28,729 nt of DNA from CBFIDE01 sp965661265 (GTDB taxonomy: Bacteria; Bacteroidota; Bacteroidia; Flavobacteriales; Schleiferiaceae), in the NCBI GenBank assembly GCA_965661265.1, contig CBFIDE010000023.1:1-28729 (forward strand). The letters are read 5' to 3'. The notes under the pieces were generated by a model. The model searched no databases, was not told the origin of the DNA, and saw only the letters and a program-made list of their open reading frames with translations. A program made the translations under genes and the position numbers. Positions 16,778 to 24,660 of this stretch are shown here, in pieces. The first letter of the stretch is position 1. The number at the start of each line of letters is the position of its first letter.

Positions 16778-19376
16778 CTTTAAGGGATATTATTTTAGAA
16801 GAAGCATCTTCTTTTTTCTTGTTTTCTGAGGCAACTACTTGCTCTGGAGCGTTTGAAACAAATCTTTCATTAGAGAGCTTTTTCTCAACACTTTTCAAGA
16901 ATCCAATTTGATATTCTAATTCCATTTTGAGTTTAGCAACCTCAGCCTCCAAATCAACACTTTCGTTGGCGGGAATAAAGAACTCATACACACTTGCCAT
17001 AAAACTAAAACCGGCTCCTCCCTCGGCGCCATCAAAAGAAATAGAATTTATATTACCTAATTTTTGAACTAAAGGGATTAGTGATTTCTCTAGAGATTTC
17101 TCAGTATTTGAAACCAAGTCTAGTAGATCTTTTTTAGGAATATTCTTAGTGGCTCTAATGTTTCTAATTCCATTAACAATGGCATCAGCCTGAACAAAAT
17201 CACTTATTAGTTTCTCATCATATTCTTTAAGCTCTGGCCATGAACTAATGCAGATACTTTCTCCTTCCTGTCTATCCTTTAAAAGATGCCAAATTTCTTC
17301 TGAAATAAAAGGCATAAAAGGATGAATCATAATACATAGCCTTTCAAAGAATACTATTGCTTGATCATAGGTCTCTTTAGACATCGTATCACCATAAGCA
17401 GGTTTGATTGCCTCTAAATAGAGAGAACAGAAATCATCCCAAATGAACTTATATGTTGTCATTAAGGCCTCTGACATTCTATATTTATCAAAGCTTTCTT
17501 CTAGCTCAGCTAATACCTGCATACTTCTTGCCTCAAACCATTCTGAAGCAACAGATGATGCTTTATCCATGGGTTTAGAATCATCAAGAGTCCATCCTTT
17601 TATCAAACGTAAGGCATTCCAAATTTTATTAGAGAAATTTCTTCCTTGAATACATAGGTCTTCATCAAATGGAAGATCATTTCCTGCTGGTGAAGTTAGG
17701 AGCATACCAAGTCTAACACCATCCGCAGAATACTTCTTCATTAATTCTATTGGATCAGGAGAGTTGCCTAAACTCTTAGACATCTTTCTTCCTTGCTTAT
17801 CCCTTACAATTCCTGTTAAATAAACCTTTTCAAAAGGTCTTTCGTTTCTGTATTCATAGCCAGCAATAATCATTCTAGCAACCCAAAAGAATAAAATTTC
17901 AGGAGCAGTAACTAAGTCTCTTGTTGGATAGTAATAGTTAATCTCCTCATTTTCCGGGTTTCTTATTCCATCAAATACAGAAATCGGCCAAAGCCAAGAA
18001 GAGAACCATGTGTCCAAGACATCATTATCCTGCCTAAGATCATTTAGGCTTAAATCTTTATTAGTCTTTTCTTTAGCTAAAGTTAGCGCCTCTTCTTTTG
18101 TCTCAGCTACTACAAAATTATCATCATCATAGTAATAAACAGGTAATTGATGTCCCCACCAAAGTTGTCTTGAAATGCTCCAATCATGAACATTCTCCAT
18201 CCAATGGCGATAAGTGTTTTTAAACTTAGAGGGAATTAAAGCAACCTCATCAGTCATTACAGCATCTAAGGCAGGCTTAGAAAGCTCCTTCATTTTTAAA
18301 AACCACTGGTCCATCAAGCGAGGCTCTATAACTGCACCTGTTCTTTCGCTAGTGCCAACAGAATTTATATAATCTTCAACCTTGAGCATCAAGCCAAGGC
18401 TCTCCAATTCCTTTGAAATTTCTTTGCGCACTACAAACCTATCCTGTCCGGCATAATGTAGGCCATTCTCATTGAGAGTAGCATCATCATTAAAAACATC
18501 TATGGTTTCTAGATTATGCTTCTTACCAATGTTAAAATCATTTATATCGTGGGCAGGTGTAATTTTAAGACAACCTGTTCCAAATTCAATATCAACATAC
18601 TCATCCGCAATTATTGGAATGCTTCTTCCAACTATTGGAACTATAACGTTCTTTCCAATAAGGGATTGAAATCGTTCATCCTCAGGATTTACACAAATAG
18701 CAACATCGCCTAAGATTGTTTCCGGCCTTGTTGTAGCAACATTCAAAAACTCATCGCTATTCTCTAATTTATATTTTAAAAAGTAAAGTTTAGAATTTAA
18801 CTCCTTATGGATTACCTCCTCATCAGAAACTGTAGTTTTTGCCTCAGGATCCCAATTTACCATTCTATAGCCCTTATAAATGAGCCCTTTTTTATGAAGA
18901 TCTACAAAAGCTTTAATAACAGATTCAGAACGAATTTCATCTAAGGTAAAAGCTTCTCTACTCCAATCGCAACTAGCGCCTAAGCTCTTAAGTTGATCCA
19001 AAATAATTCCACCATGCTTATGAGTCCATTCCCAAGCATGCTTCAAAAATTCCTCTCTAGTTAAAGAAGATTTCTCAATACCTTCTGCCTTTAGTTTGGC
19101 TACAACTTTAGCTTCTGTAGCAATAGAAGCGTGATCCGTACCAGGAATCCAGCATGCATTATAGCCTTTCATTCTTGCTCTTCTAATAAGAACATCCTGA
19201 ATAGTATTGTTCAGCATATGACCCATATGCAGAATACCGGTAACGTTTGGAGGAGGGATAACTATGGTGTAGGATTCCCTTTCATCTGGCTTAGATTCAA
19301 AATATTTTTGATCCAACCAATACTGATACCACTTCTTTTCAGAATTTAAATGATCGTAACTATCTTCTATTCCCAT
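16755..19376 (-). CDS. valS: Valyl-tRNA synthetase
   Basis: ValS is a class I aminoacyl-tRNA synthetase that charges tRNA(Val) and edits mischarged threonine. The HIGH-type motif is HMGH at 50-53 within PPPNVTGILHMGHMLNNT, and WIPGTDHASIATE follows. The editing (CP1) domain contains ATTRPETILGD, and the KMSKS loop is at 531-535. An anticodon-binding domain is followed by a C-terminal coiled coil (LEAEVAKLKMELEYQ onward) typical of ValS. I set the start at the ATG at 19376 (873 residues). The longer frame to 19421 adds 15 residues unlike the family and would begin upstream of a TAGATTTG promoter box. The 3' end lies inside a long hairpin shared with the convergent M1 gene. Confidence 0.97.
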   Translation of the reverse strand: MGIEDSYDHLNSEKKWYQYWLDQKYFESKPDERESYTIVIPPPNVTGILHMGHMLNNTIQDVLIRRARMKGYNACWIPGTDHASIATEAKVVAKLKAEGIEKSSLTREEFLKHAWEWTHKHGGIILDQLKSLGASCDWSREAFTLDEIRSESVIKAFVDLHKKGLIYKGYRMVNWDPEAKTTVSDEEVIHKELNSKLYFLKYKLENSDEFLNVATTRPETILGDVAICVNPEDERFQSLIGKNVIVPIVGRSIPIIADEYVDIEFGTGCLKITPAHDINDFNIGKKHNLETIDVFNDDATLNENGLHYAGQDRFVVRKEISKELESLGLMLKVEDYINSVGTSERTGAVIEPRLMDQWFLKMKELSKPALDAVMTDEVALIPSKFKNTYRHWMENVHDWSISRQLWWGHQLPVYYYDDDNFVVAETKEEALTLAKEKTNKDLSLNDLRQDNDVLDTWFSSWLWPISVFDGIRNPENEEINYYYPTRDLVTAPEILFFWVARMIIAGYEYRNERPFEKVYLTGIVRDKQGRKMSKSLGNSPDPIELMKKYSADGVRLGMLLTSPAGNDLPFDEDLCIQGRNFSNKIWNALRLIKGWTLDDSKPMDKASSVASEWFEARSMQVLAELEESFDKYRMSEALMTTYKFIWDDFCSLYLEAIKPAYGDTMSKETYDQAIVFFERLCIMIHPFMPFISEEIWHLLKDRQEGESICISSWPELKEYDEKLISDFVQADAIVNGIRNIRATKNIPKKDLLDLVSNTEKSLEKSLIPLVQKLGNINSISFDGAEGGAGFSFMASVYEFFIPANESVDLEAEVAKLKMELEYQIGFLKSVEKKLSNERFVSNAPEQVVASENKKKEDASSKIISLKARIEELS

Positions 19377-19399
19377 TGTAAGGATTATTTTTGGAGGCA

Positions 19400-19407
19400 C
19401 AAATCTA
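19400..19407 (-). promoter_or_regulatory. -7 promoter box for valS
   Basis: The minus strand reads TAGATTTG, an exact TAnnTTTG, 23 nt upstream of the ATG at 19376. It supports that ATG over the one at 19421, which would lie upstream of the transcript start. No TTG at the usual -33 distance was seen, so the assignment rests on one box. Confidence 0.45.
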
Positions 19408-19467
19408 TAAAACACAATCATTGAAATGGCTACATTAGTGGCACAATTTTAGCGGAATTAAAAGAAG

Positions 19468-19498
19468 TTGTATTAAGTTTGAAATAAGCTTAAATTTG
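19468..19498 (+). promoter_or_regulatory. Bacteroidota-type promoter of the DUF1573 gene
   Basis: TTG (19468-19470), 20 nt, then TAAATTTG (19491-19498) match the -33/-7 pattern of the Bacteroidota primary sigma factor. The expected start is near 19505, giving a leader of about 16 nt to the ATG at 19521. Confidence 0.6.
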
Positions 19499-19520
19499 TA
19501 AACAGAATAATTAAAATATC

Positions 19521-19958
19521 ATGAAAAATCTACTACTTACTTTTGGGCTAGTTTTAGCTACTTTAACAGGATTCTCTCAAGATAATGAGAATGCTGCGGA
19601 AATTACTTTTGAGCAAGAAACTATTGATTACGGAACTATCGAAAGAGGAGCAGATGGTAACAGAGAGTTTGTTTTCACAAATACAGGTAAAGAACCATTA
19701 ATCATTACTAATTGCCAAGGCTCTTGCGGATGTACTGTGCCAACGTGGCCAAGAGAGCCAATTGCACCAGGTGAATCTGCAGTAATTAAAGTAAAGTATG
19801 ACACTAAGAGAAAAGGTAGCTTTACTAAAAGTGTTACAGTTTCTTCTAATGCCAAAAATGGTAAAAAGACAGTAAGAATTAAAGGAACGGTAAAAGATGT
19901 CCCTCAACCTAAAACTACACCGGTTAAGGAATCTACTTCTATGTTAGAAGAGAAATAA
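19521..19958 (+). CDS. DUF1573 domain-containing secreted protein
   Basis: This is a small secreted protein (145 residues) with signal peptide MKNLLLTFGLVLATLTGFSQ and a single DUF1573 immunoglobulin-like (ASPM/MSP-like) beta domain. The family pattern is clear: FEQETIDYGTIERGA, then REFVFTNTGKEPLIITNCQGSCGC, a P-x-x-PIAPGE turn, IKVKYDT, and a final TVRIKGTV strand. A short charged tail with threonine, proline and glutamate follows. The cysteine group N-C-x-x-S-C-G-C is conserved in the family. Its molecular role is unknown; such proteins are very common in Bacteroidota. It is monocistronic here, with its own promoter and a strong terminator directly after it. Confidence 0.9.
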   Translation: MKNLLLTFGLVLATLTGFSQDNENAAEITFEQETIDYGTIERGADGNREFVFTNTGKEPLIITNCQGSCGCTVPTWPREPIAPGESAVIKVKYDTKRKGSFTKSVTVSSNAKNGKKTVRIKGTVKDVPQPKTTPVKESTSMLEEK

Positions 19959-19978
19959 AATAAGCTTTCACATAACTA

Positions 19979-20010
19979 TACCCTCCACTTACGGAGGGTA
20001 TTTTATTTTC
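19979..20010 (+). terminator. Intrinsic terminator of the DUF1573 gene
   Basis: A perfect 8-bp stem TACCCTCC (19979-19986) / GGAGGGTA (19993-20000) with loop ACTTAC is followed by TTTTATTTTC. This is a classic rho-independent terminator. The run ends 5 nt before the ATG of the next gene at 20016, which leaves almost no room for a separate promoter and leader. Confidence 0.88.
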
Positions 20011-20015
20011 TTATT

Positions 20016-21218
20016 ATGCCAAACATATCAACAAGAGGATCAAATATGCCAGAGTCTCCAATTAGAAAATTGGTTCCTTATTCTGAGCAAGCATTAAAAA
20101 AAGGATTAGAGGTTTTTCATCTGAATATTGGCCAACCTGATATTGAGACGCCCAAAATCGCCTTAAGGGCTATTAAAAGCAATAAGCTAAAAGTCTTGGA
20201 ATATAGCCATTCTGCTGGTTTTGAATCTTACAGAAAAGGTCTTTGTTGGTATTATGAAAGGAATAATATTTCTGTTGACATTGAGGATATTATAGTAACC
20301 ACTGGTGGCTCAGAAGCTTTAAGTTTTGCTCTGAATAGTGTCTGCGATCCTGGAGATGAAATTATTATTCCAGAACCGTTTTACGCTAACTACAATGGAT
20401 TTGCTATTGCTGCTGGAATCAAGGTTAGAGCGGTAAGCTCAGATATTAAAAGCGGTTTTTCATTACCTCCTATTAATAGCTTTGAAAAGCTAATCAATGA
20501 GAACACAAAGGCAATAATGATTTGCAATCCAGGTAACCCTACAGGTTATTTATATACTGAAGATGAACTTCATCAATTAAAAGACTTATGCTTGAAGCAT
20601 GACATCTTTCTAATTGCGGATGAAGTTTATAGGGAGTTTTGCTATGACGGTGCTCAACACCATTCAATTCTTAACCTCATAGAACTACAAGATCATGCTA
20701 TCGTAATAGATTCTGTGTCTAAAAGATATAGTATGTGTGGCGCAAGAATTGGTTGTATAATTTCAAGAAACAAAGGGGTAATGAATACTGCCCTAAAGTA
20801 TGCTCAATCACGTCTAAGCCCTCCTACACTTGCACAAATTGCTAGTGAGGCAGCTTTAAAAACTGGCCCTGAGTACTTCTTTGAAGTTAATGAGGAGTAT
20901 AAGAAAAGAAGAGATGTTTTAGTTGAGGGCCTAAATGCCATTGAAGGTGTATTTTGTCCTAAGCCAAGAGGTGCCTTTTATGCCGTGGCTGAACTTCCAG
21001 TGGATGATACTGAAAAATTTGCTCAATGGATGCTCAGTGAATTTGAGCTTGATGGCGCTACCTTGATGGTCGCCCCAGCGGCAGGATTTTACTCTACTCC
21101 AGGCAAAGGAACTAAAGAAATTAGACTGGCTTATGTTCTTAATATTGAAGACCTTAAAAGGAGTATTGAAATTCTAAAAGTAGCTCTAGCCACATATAAT
21201 AGTAAAGAAGCTAAATGA
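20016..21218 (+). CDS. Pyridoxal-phosphate-dependent class I/II aminotransferase
   Basis: This is a fold-type I aminotransferase (400 residues), probably acting on aspartate or a related amino acid in the cytoplasm. The N-terminal LNIGQPDIETP, the TTGGSEAL cofactor-phosphate segment, NPGNPTGYLY, and ADEVYREF, with the aspartate that contacts the pyridine nitrogen, are all present. The Schiff-base lysine is Lys236 in SVSKRYSMCGARIGC. The C-terminal IRLAYVL supplies the carboxylate-binding arginine. The substrate cannot be decided from sequence. I keep the ATG at 20016 because Bacteroidota relatives, as I recall them, begin with a similar lead before PIRKLVP. It begins 5 nt after a terminator T-run, and its stop overlaps murB (ATGA). 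Confidence 0.92.
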   Translation: MPNISTRGSNMPESPIRKLVPYSEQALKKGLEVFHLNIGQPDIETPKIALRAIKSNKLKVLEYSHSAGFESYRKGLCWYYERNNISVDIEDIIVTTGGSEALSFALNSVCDPGDEIIIPEPFYANYNGFAIAAGIKVRAVSSDIKSGFSLPPINSFEKLINENTKAIMICNPGNPTGYLYTEDELHQLKDLCLKHDIFLIADEVYREFCYDGAQHHSILNLIELQDHAIVIDSVSKRYSMCGARIGCIISRNKGVMNTALKYAQSRLSPPTLAQIASEAALKTGPEYFFEVNEEYKKRRDVLVEGLNAIEGVFCPKPRGAFYAVAELPVDDTEKFAQWMLSEFELDGATLMVAPAAGFYSTPGKGTKEIRLAYVLNIEDLKRSIEILKVALATYNSKEAK

Positions 21219-22237
21219 GTCTAAATTTTTTAAAAGATTTTTCGCTCAAAAGCTTCAATACTTTTGGGATAGATGCCAAGGCAACTTCTTTTATCAGTGT
21301 TCATTCAGAGCAAGAACTTTTTGAATTATTAGAATCAAATCACTTTCTGACTGCTAAAAATGTTCTTTGGTTGGGAGGTGGAAGTAATATTCTGTTAAGC
21401 CAAGATTTTCAAGGCTTAGTGATTCATTTAGATATTAAAGCAAAATCTACTCAAAAAATAGATGATGAATTTAGCCTTGTTACCGCTTCTACAGGCGAGA
21501 ATTGGCATGAGTTTGTTTTATGGACCTTAGATAATGAACTTGGCGGTTTAGAAAATCTTTCTCTTATTCCTGGTAATGTTGGTACATCAGCAATTCAGAA
21601 TATTGGCGCTTACGGTGTGGAGATCAAAGATGTTCTCCAATCTTTAAGAGCTCTTGACCTAGAAACAAAGGAAATACTATCCTTCGATAATAAAGATTGT
21701 GAATTTGCTTATCGCGATTCATATTTTAAACGTAATAAAGGGAGATTTGTAATTCTAGAAATTAGCTTTAAGCTTAGCAGGAAAAATCACAAACTTAGAA
21801 CAACATATGGGGCCATATCCGATGAGTTAGCTAAGTTAGGTTTAGATATATCAATACAGAATATTTCAAAAGCCGTCATTAGAATTAGACAATCCAAACT
21901 CCCTGATCCAAATGAGTTAGGAAATTCAGGATCGTTCTTCAAAAACCCTATTGTATCTAAAGACCTTTATTGTTCTCTTAAAGAAAAGTATCCCGACATA
22001 GCTGCATATCCTATGGCTGATGAGAAATATAAACTTGCGGCCGGATGGTTAATTGAGCAAAGTGGTTGGAAAGGAAAAAGAATTGGGGATGCTGGAATGC
22101 ATGCCCGTCAGGCCTTGGTATTAGTAAACTACGGAAATGCTACTGGACAAGATTTAATTCAGCTCTCAAAAAGAGTAGCAAAAGATGTTTTTAGTAAATT
22201 TGCAGTTCAAATAGAAGCAGAAGTAAATATTATTTAA
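21215..22237 (+). CDS. murB: UDP-N-acetylenolpyruvoylglucosamine reductase
   Basis: MurB is a cytoplasmic FAD-dependent enzyme that reduces UDP-GlcNAc-enolpyruvate to UDP-MurNAc, the second step of peptidoglycan precursor synthesis. The FAD-binding domain has LWLGGGSNILLSQDF and LIPGNVGTSAIQNIGAYGVEI. The YRDSYFK segment marks the type I enzyme, the proton-donating serine is Ser240 in GSFFKNP, and the C-terminal IEAEVNII supplies the catalytic glutamate (probably Glu336). The length of 340 residues agrees with type I. The ATG overlaps the aminotransferase stop by 4 nt, and the next small gene begins on the base after its stop, so the three are likely one message. Confidence 0.97.
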   Translation: MSLNFLKDFSLKSFNTFGIDAKATSFISVHSEQELFELLESNHFLTAKNVLWLGGGSNILLSQDFQGLVIHLDIKAKSTQKIDDEFSLVTASTGENWHEFVLWTLDNELGGLENLSLIPGNVGTSAIQNIGAYGVEIKDVLQSLRALDLETKEILSFDNKDCEFAYRDSYFKRNKGRFVILEISFKLSRKNHKLRTTYGAISDELAKLGLDISIQNISKAVIRIRQSKLPDPNELGNSGSFFKNPIVSKDLYCSLKEKYPDIAAYPMADEKYKLAAGWLIEQSGWKGKRIGDAGMHARQALVLVNYGNATGQDLIQLSKRVAKDVFSKFAVQIEAEVNII

Positions 22238-22450
22238 ATGCAATTATTTCTTATTGTCAGCGTATTAATAGGTCTAGGTTTTGCAGGAATTGCGATTAAA
22301 ATTTGGGCTAAAAAAGATGGTGAATTCTCTGGAACTTGCGCAAGCAATAGTCCTTTTCTTAATGAAGATGGAGAAGCCTGTTCTTTTTGTGGAGCTTCTC
22401 CAGAAGAAAAATGTAAATCTGATGATAAGTCTAAGCTTAAAACAGCTTAA
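22238..22450 (+). CDS. Small cysteine-containing membrane protein
   Basis: This 70-residue protein has one N-terminal transmembrane segment (residues 2-23, QLFLIVSVLIGLGFAGIAIKIW), followed by a short polar domain with four cysteines (34, 48, 51 and 59): GTCASNSP, then the CSFC pair and a final EEKC. The cysteine spacing suggests a small metal site or disulfides, but this is inference. I recall similar short membrane or secreted proteins next to murB or apbE in other Bacteroidota, but no function is known to me. It starts on the base immediately after the murB TAA, and its stop overlaps the convergent apbE stop by 4 nt. The tight packing supports a genuine gene despite its size. Confidence 0.78.
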   Translation: MQLFLIVSVLIGLGFAGIAIKIWAKKDGEFSGTCASNSPFLNEDGEACSFCGASPEEKCKSDDKSKLKTA

Positions 22451-23466
22451 TTCAAAATATACTTCTCAAAGCCAGGAGTTTGATATGTTTTCCATTCACC
22501 ACTCTTAGAAGAATAAATTAAGTAAGCTTCAAGTTCAGGCTTGTTTTTCAAAAAGCTCTTGGCCTCTTCTAATCCTAATACCATTAAGCAAGTGGCATAG
22601 GCATCAGCGTCCATACAATTGTTAGCAATTACAGTAGCACTTAAAAGGTTATTCTTAGCCGGCATTCCAGTGATTGGACTTATTGTATGCGAGTATTTAA
22701 TACCACTTTCTTTGTCTATCCAAAATTTTCTATAATTTCCAGAAGTTGCTAAAGCCTTATTCTTAAGCTCAATTATTATTTGAAATCTTGCTTGTTCATC
22801 AATATTTGCTGCAGGCTTATCTATTCCTATTCTCCAAACTTTAGATTCTTCATTCGTTCCTTTAGCAATTAGCTCTCCTCCTACTTCAATCAAATAATTA
22901 TCTACTTTCTTTGAATTGAGAAAGTTGGAAAGGACATCAACAGTATAACCTTGGGCAATAGCATTAAAGTCAATTTTAGATCCCATTCCTAATTTAAGCC
23001 CAAGACTATCCAATTTTAAATGATCCATTCCTACCAAGGCCATCACAGAATCAAGCTCTGTGCTATCTCTTTCTTTATTATAGGCTTCCACTCCAAATCC
23101 CCAATAATTTACTAGAGGACCTATACTTATATCAAACTTTGAATTACTCTCTAAATTGATTTCGCGAGATCTTTCAAGAACAGTTAAGAAATGACTACTT
23201 GGAGAATTCAGGCGTCCACTATTATTCAATTTGGAAACCTCTGACTTGCTTACATAAGTAGACATTGACATATCGATAAGCTCAAATATAGAATCAAAAC
23301 TTGTTTGCTCTATTTCATTAGTAGAATCTAGAAACTTGATTTGATAGGTTGTTCCTTGGGCAAAGCCAAAAAATGATTTTTCTGTTTTTGCTTCCTTTTG
23401 AGAACAAGCATTCAGCATCAATAAGGAAATAAAAATTATATTTTTTTTTGAATGGATAAATCTCAT
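22447..23466 (-). CDS. apbE: FAD:protein FMN transferase (ApbE family lipoprotein)
   Basis: ApbE covalently attaches FMN from FAD to threonine in target proteins such as NqrB/NqrC and RnfG/RnfD, acting on the periplasmic side. The N-terminus is a lipoprotein signal with lipobox LNAC (Cys21). The flavin-binding pattern GSKIDFNAIAQGYTVD, the KYSHTISPITGMP segment, and MDADAYATCLMVLG, which carries the metal-binding aspartates, all match. The length of 339 residues is normal. The targets (nqr/rnf genes) are not in the window. It is divergent from the small GNAT-fold gene, with a TTG-N16-TAATTTTG promoter, and its stop overlaps that of the convergent small membrane protein gene. Confidence 0.93.
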   Translation of the reverse strand: MRFIHSKKNIIFISLLMLNACSQKEAKTEKSFFGFAQGTTYQIKFLDSTNEIEQTSFDSIFELIDMSMSTYVSKSEVSKLNNSGRLNSPSSHFLTVLERSREINLESNSKFDISIGPLVNYWGFGVEAYNKERDSTELDSVMALVGMDHLKLDSLGLKLGMGSKIDFNAIAQGYTVDVLSNFLNSKKVDNYLIEVGGELIAKGTNEESKVWRIGIDKPAANIDEQARFQIIIELKNKALATSGNYRKFWIDKESGIKYSHTISPITGMPAKNNLLSATVIANNCMDADAYATCLMVLGLEEAKSFLKNKPELEAYLIYSSKSGEWKTYQTPGFEKYILN

Positions 23467-23484
23467 GATGTGTTTTTATAGGTT

Positions 23485-23511
23485 CAAAATTAAGGCAAAT
23501 TGGGCATTCAA
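23485..23511 (-). promoter_or_regulatory. Promoter of apbE
   Basis: The minus strand has TTG (23509-23511), 16 nt, then TAATTTTG (23485-23492), an exact -7 TAnnTTTG with a slightly short spacer. The ATG is 18 nt downstream of the -7 box. It is divergent from the promoter at 23543. Confidence 0.5.
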
Positions 23512-23542
23512 GTCCCACTAAAAATATAAAATGAATTTTGCG

Positions 23543-23550
23543 TATCTTTG
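23543..23550 (+). promoter_or_regulatory. -7 promoter box of the small GNAT-fold gene
   Basis: TATCTTTG is an exact TAnnTTTG, 28 nt before the ATG at 23579. No well-placed -33 TTG is seen. A small inverted repeat CCCG (23555-23558) / CGGG (23566-23569) lies right at the predicted transcript start. The box excludes the longer reading frame that begins at 23531. Confidence 0.55.
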
Positions 23551-23578
23551 TACGCCCGTTTACAGCGGGAATAAAAGC

Positions 23579-23878
23579 ATGAAAATCATGATGGATGTTG
23601 TAGACAACATAGAAATGCGCCATTACGAGGTGCAAACAGAAGCTGGACTTGAAATTATTGAATATCAAATTCAAGAAAAAAAGGTTTTTTTAACCAAGGC
23701 TGAGCTATCTGAGGAGTTCATTAAAAGTGGTCAAGCCGATGAGATGATTAAGACTGTTCTTGAGGTAATTAAAGACAAGGAGTTTAAAGTAGTTCCAATG
23801 TGTAAATATCCTAAAGCATATTTCAAGAGTCATAGGGAGGCAAGAGCACTACTTCCTAAAGGGCTACACTTAATTTAA
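23579..23878 (+). CDS. Small GNAT-fold protein, YidJ/NATD1-like, with altered CoA loop
   Basis: This 99-residue protein resembles the short Gcn5-related N-acetyltransferases of the YidJ/NATD1 type (Pfam Acetyltransf_CG). The beta-strand pairs EMRHYEVQ and GLEIIEYQIQEKKVFLTKAEL lead to a helix, and then KEFKVVPMCKYPKAYFKSH matches the family's VxPxCxxxxxYxxxH block. The acetyl-CoA-binding loop, normally R-G-x-G-x-[AG], reads here FIKSGQADEM, so the usual arginine-glycine pair is not kept; catalytic activity is therefore doubtful. The start is taken at the ATG at 23579, because the longer frame runs through a -7 promoter box. It is divergent from apbE and 39 nt upstream of a barrel protein gene. 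Confidence 0.72.
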   Translation: MKIMMDVVDNIEMRHYEVQTEAGLEIIEYQIQEKKVFLTKAELSEEFIKSGQADEMIKTVLEVIKDKEFKVVPMCKYPKAYFKSHREARALLPKGLHLI

Positions 23879-23901
23879 GAGCATTCTCTATTTTTTTCGT
23901 A

Positions 23902-23909
23902 TATCTTTG
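23902..23909 (+). promoter_or_regulatory. -7 promoter box upstream of the barrel/lipoprotein pair
   Basis: TATCTTTG, preceded by a T-rich stretch, exactly matches TAnnTTTG. It ends only 8 nt before the ATG at 23918, so the transcript would start almost at the start codon (leaderless, or starting from the second ATG at 23927). No -33 TTG is evident. Confidence 0.45.
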
Positions 23910-23917
23910 CTACTTCA

Positions 23918-24637
23918 ATGACCAGTATGAAAGTAATAAAGAGAAGTCTTTTTCCATTTCTATTTCTTATTCTTAGTCTTTTCAGTTTTCAAAAGAAAGC
24001 GAATGGTCAAGCGGCCATTATCGTTCTCATTTTTGGAGATCAATTAGCTACTGAGAAATTTCATTTAAGTTTTGATATCGGTTTAAACTATACTGACGTG
24101 CTAAATGCCGATTTATCTAATTCAAGACTTGGACTAAATTTTGGTCTCGGAACACATACAAAGCTTTCTGAAAACTTTTCACTCTCTGCTAATTTTAATG
24201 CCCTCTCACAACAAGGAGCCAAGGGCACTATTAATGAGGATGCCATTACAATTCCCTATGATAAGATTACTAATAATATTCAACTAAATCTACTGGAACT
24301 TCCAATTGTATTAGAATATAATTTTAACAACTATTTTATCGGAAGTGGTATTAGCTTCAACTATACTTCCTCAGCTCTTCAAACTTCCTATATTGAAAAT
24401 GATGGTAATAGTTTGGAATTAATCAAAGATGTAAGCGAGTATTTTAAACCTTTCGCTTTCGGCCTTCCTTTTGATTTAGGTTATAGACTCTATCTGAAAA
24501 AACTGCCAAATAATCCGGTCTATCTAAAACTTCGAACTATCTATTTAATGCAACAAACAACGGGTTTGGCTCCAATAGAAAATATAGACCGATTTGTGTT
24601 TCAATTTACCCTTGCTTTTGCATTTATCAAAAAATAA
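23918..24637 (+). CDS. Outer-membrane beta-barrel protein (PorT-like fold)
   Basis: This 239-residue secreted protein has a signal peptide (MKVIKRSLFPFLFLILSLFSFQKKANGQA) and about eight amphipathic strands typical of small Bacteroidota barrels (for example LSFDIGLNYTDV, LGLNFGLGTHTKL, IQLNLLELPIVLEYNF, YFIGSGISFNYTSSAL), ending in FVFQFTLAFAFIKK. The LLELPIVLEY segment, a strand followed by a polar loop, is common in the PorT/OmpW-like barrel group, but I cannot name a specific function. The ATG at 23918 or the in-frame ATG at 23927 could be the start; the promoter box just upstream makes the second attractive. A lipoprotein gene follows after 23 nt and is probably co-transcribed. Confidence 0.78.
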   Translation: MTSMKVIKRSLFPFLFLILSLFSFQKKANGQAAIIVLIFGDQLATEKFHLSFDIGLNYTDVLNADLSNSRLGLNFGLGTHTKLSENFSLSANFNALSQQGAKGTINEDAITIPYDKITNNIQLNLLELPIVLEYNFNNYFIGSGISFNYTSSALQTSYIENDGNSLELIKDVSEYFKPFAFGLPFDLGYRLYLKKLPNNPVYLKLRTIYLMQQTTGLAPIENIDRFVFQFTLAFAFIKK

Positions 24638-24660
24638 TTTATCCAATCAATTCAATTTTT

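Noticed and set aside
19377..19421. Fifteen-residue N-terminal extension of ValS
   Set aside because: The extra residues do not resemble ValS, and the TAGATTTG promoter box at 19400-19407 lies inside the extension.
23501..23517. Short inverted repeat TGGG...CCCA between the apbE and GNAT-fold promoters
   Set aside because: A four-base arm with a nine-base spacer is too weak to call an operator.
23531..23578. Upstream start for the GNAT-fold protein
   Set aside because: The extension runs over an exact -7 promoter box and a leader hairpin; its residues do not fit the family.
23318..23674. Minus-strand reading frame across the apbE start
   Set aside because: It is a shadow frame covering two divergent promoters and parts of two supported genes.
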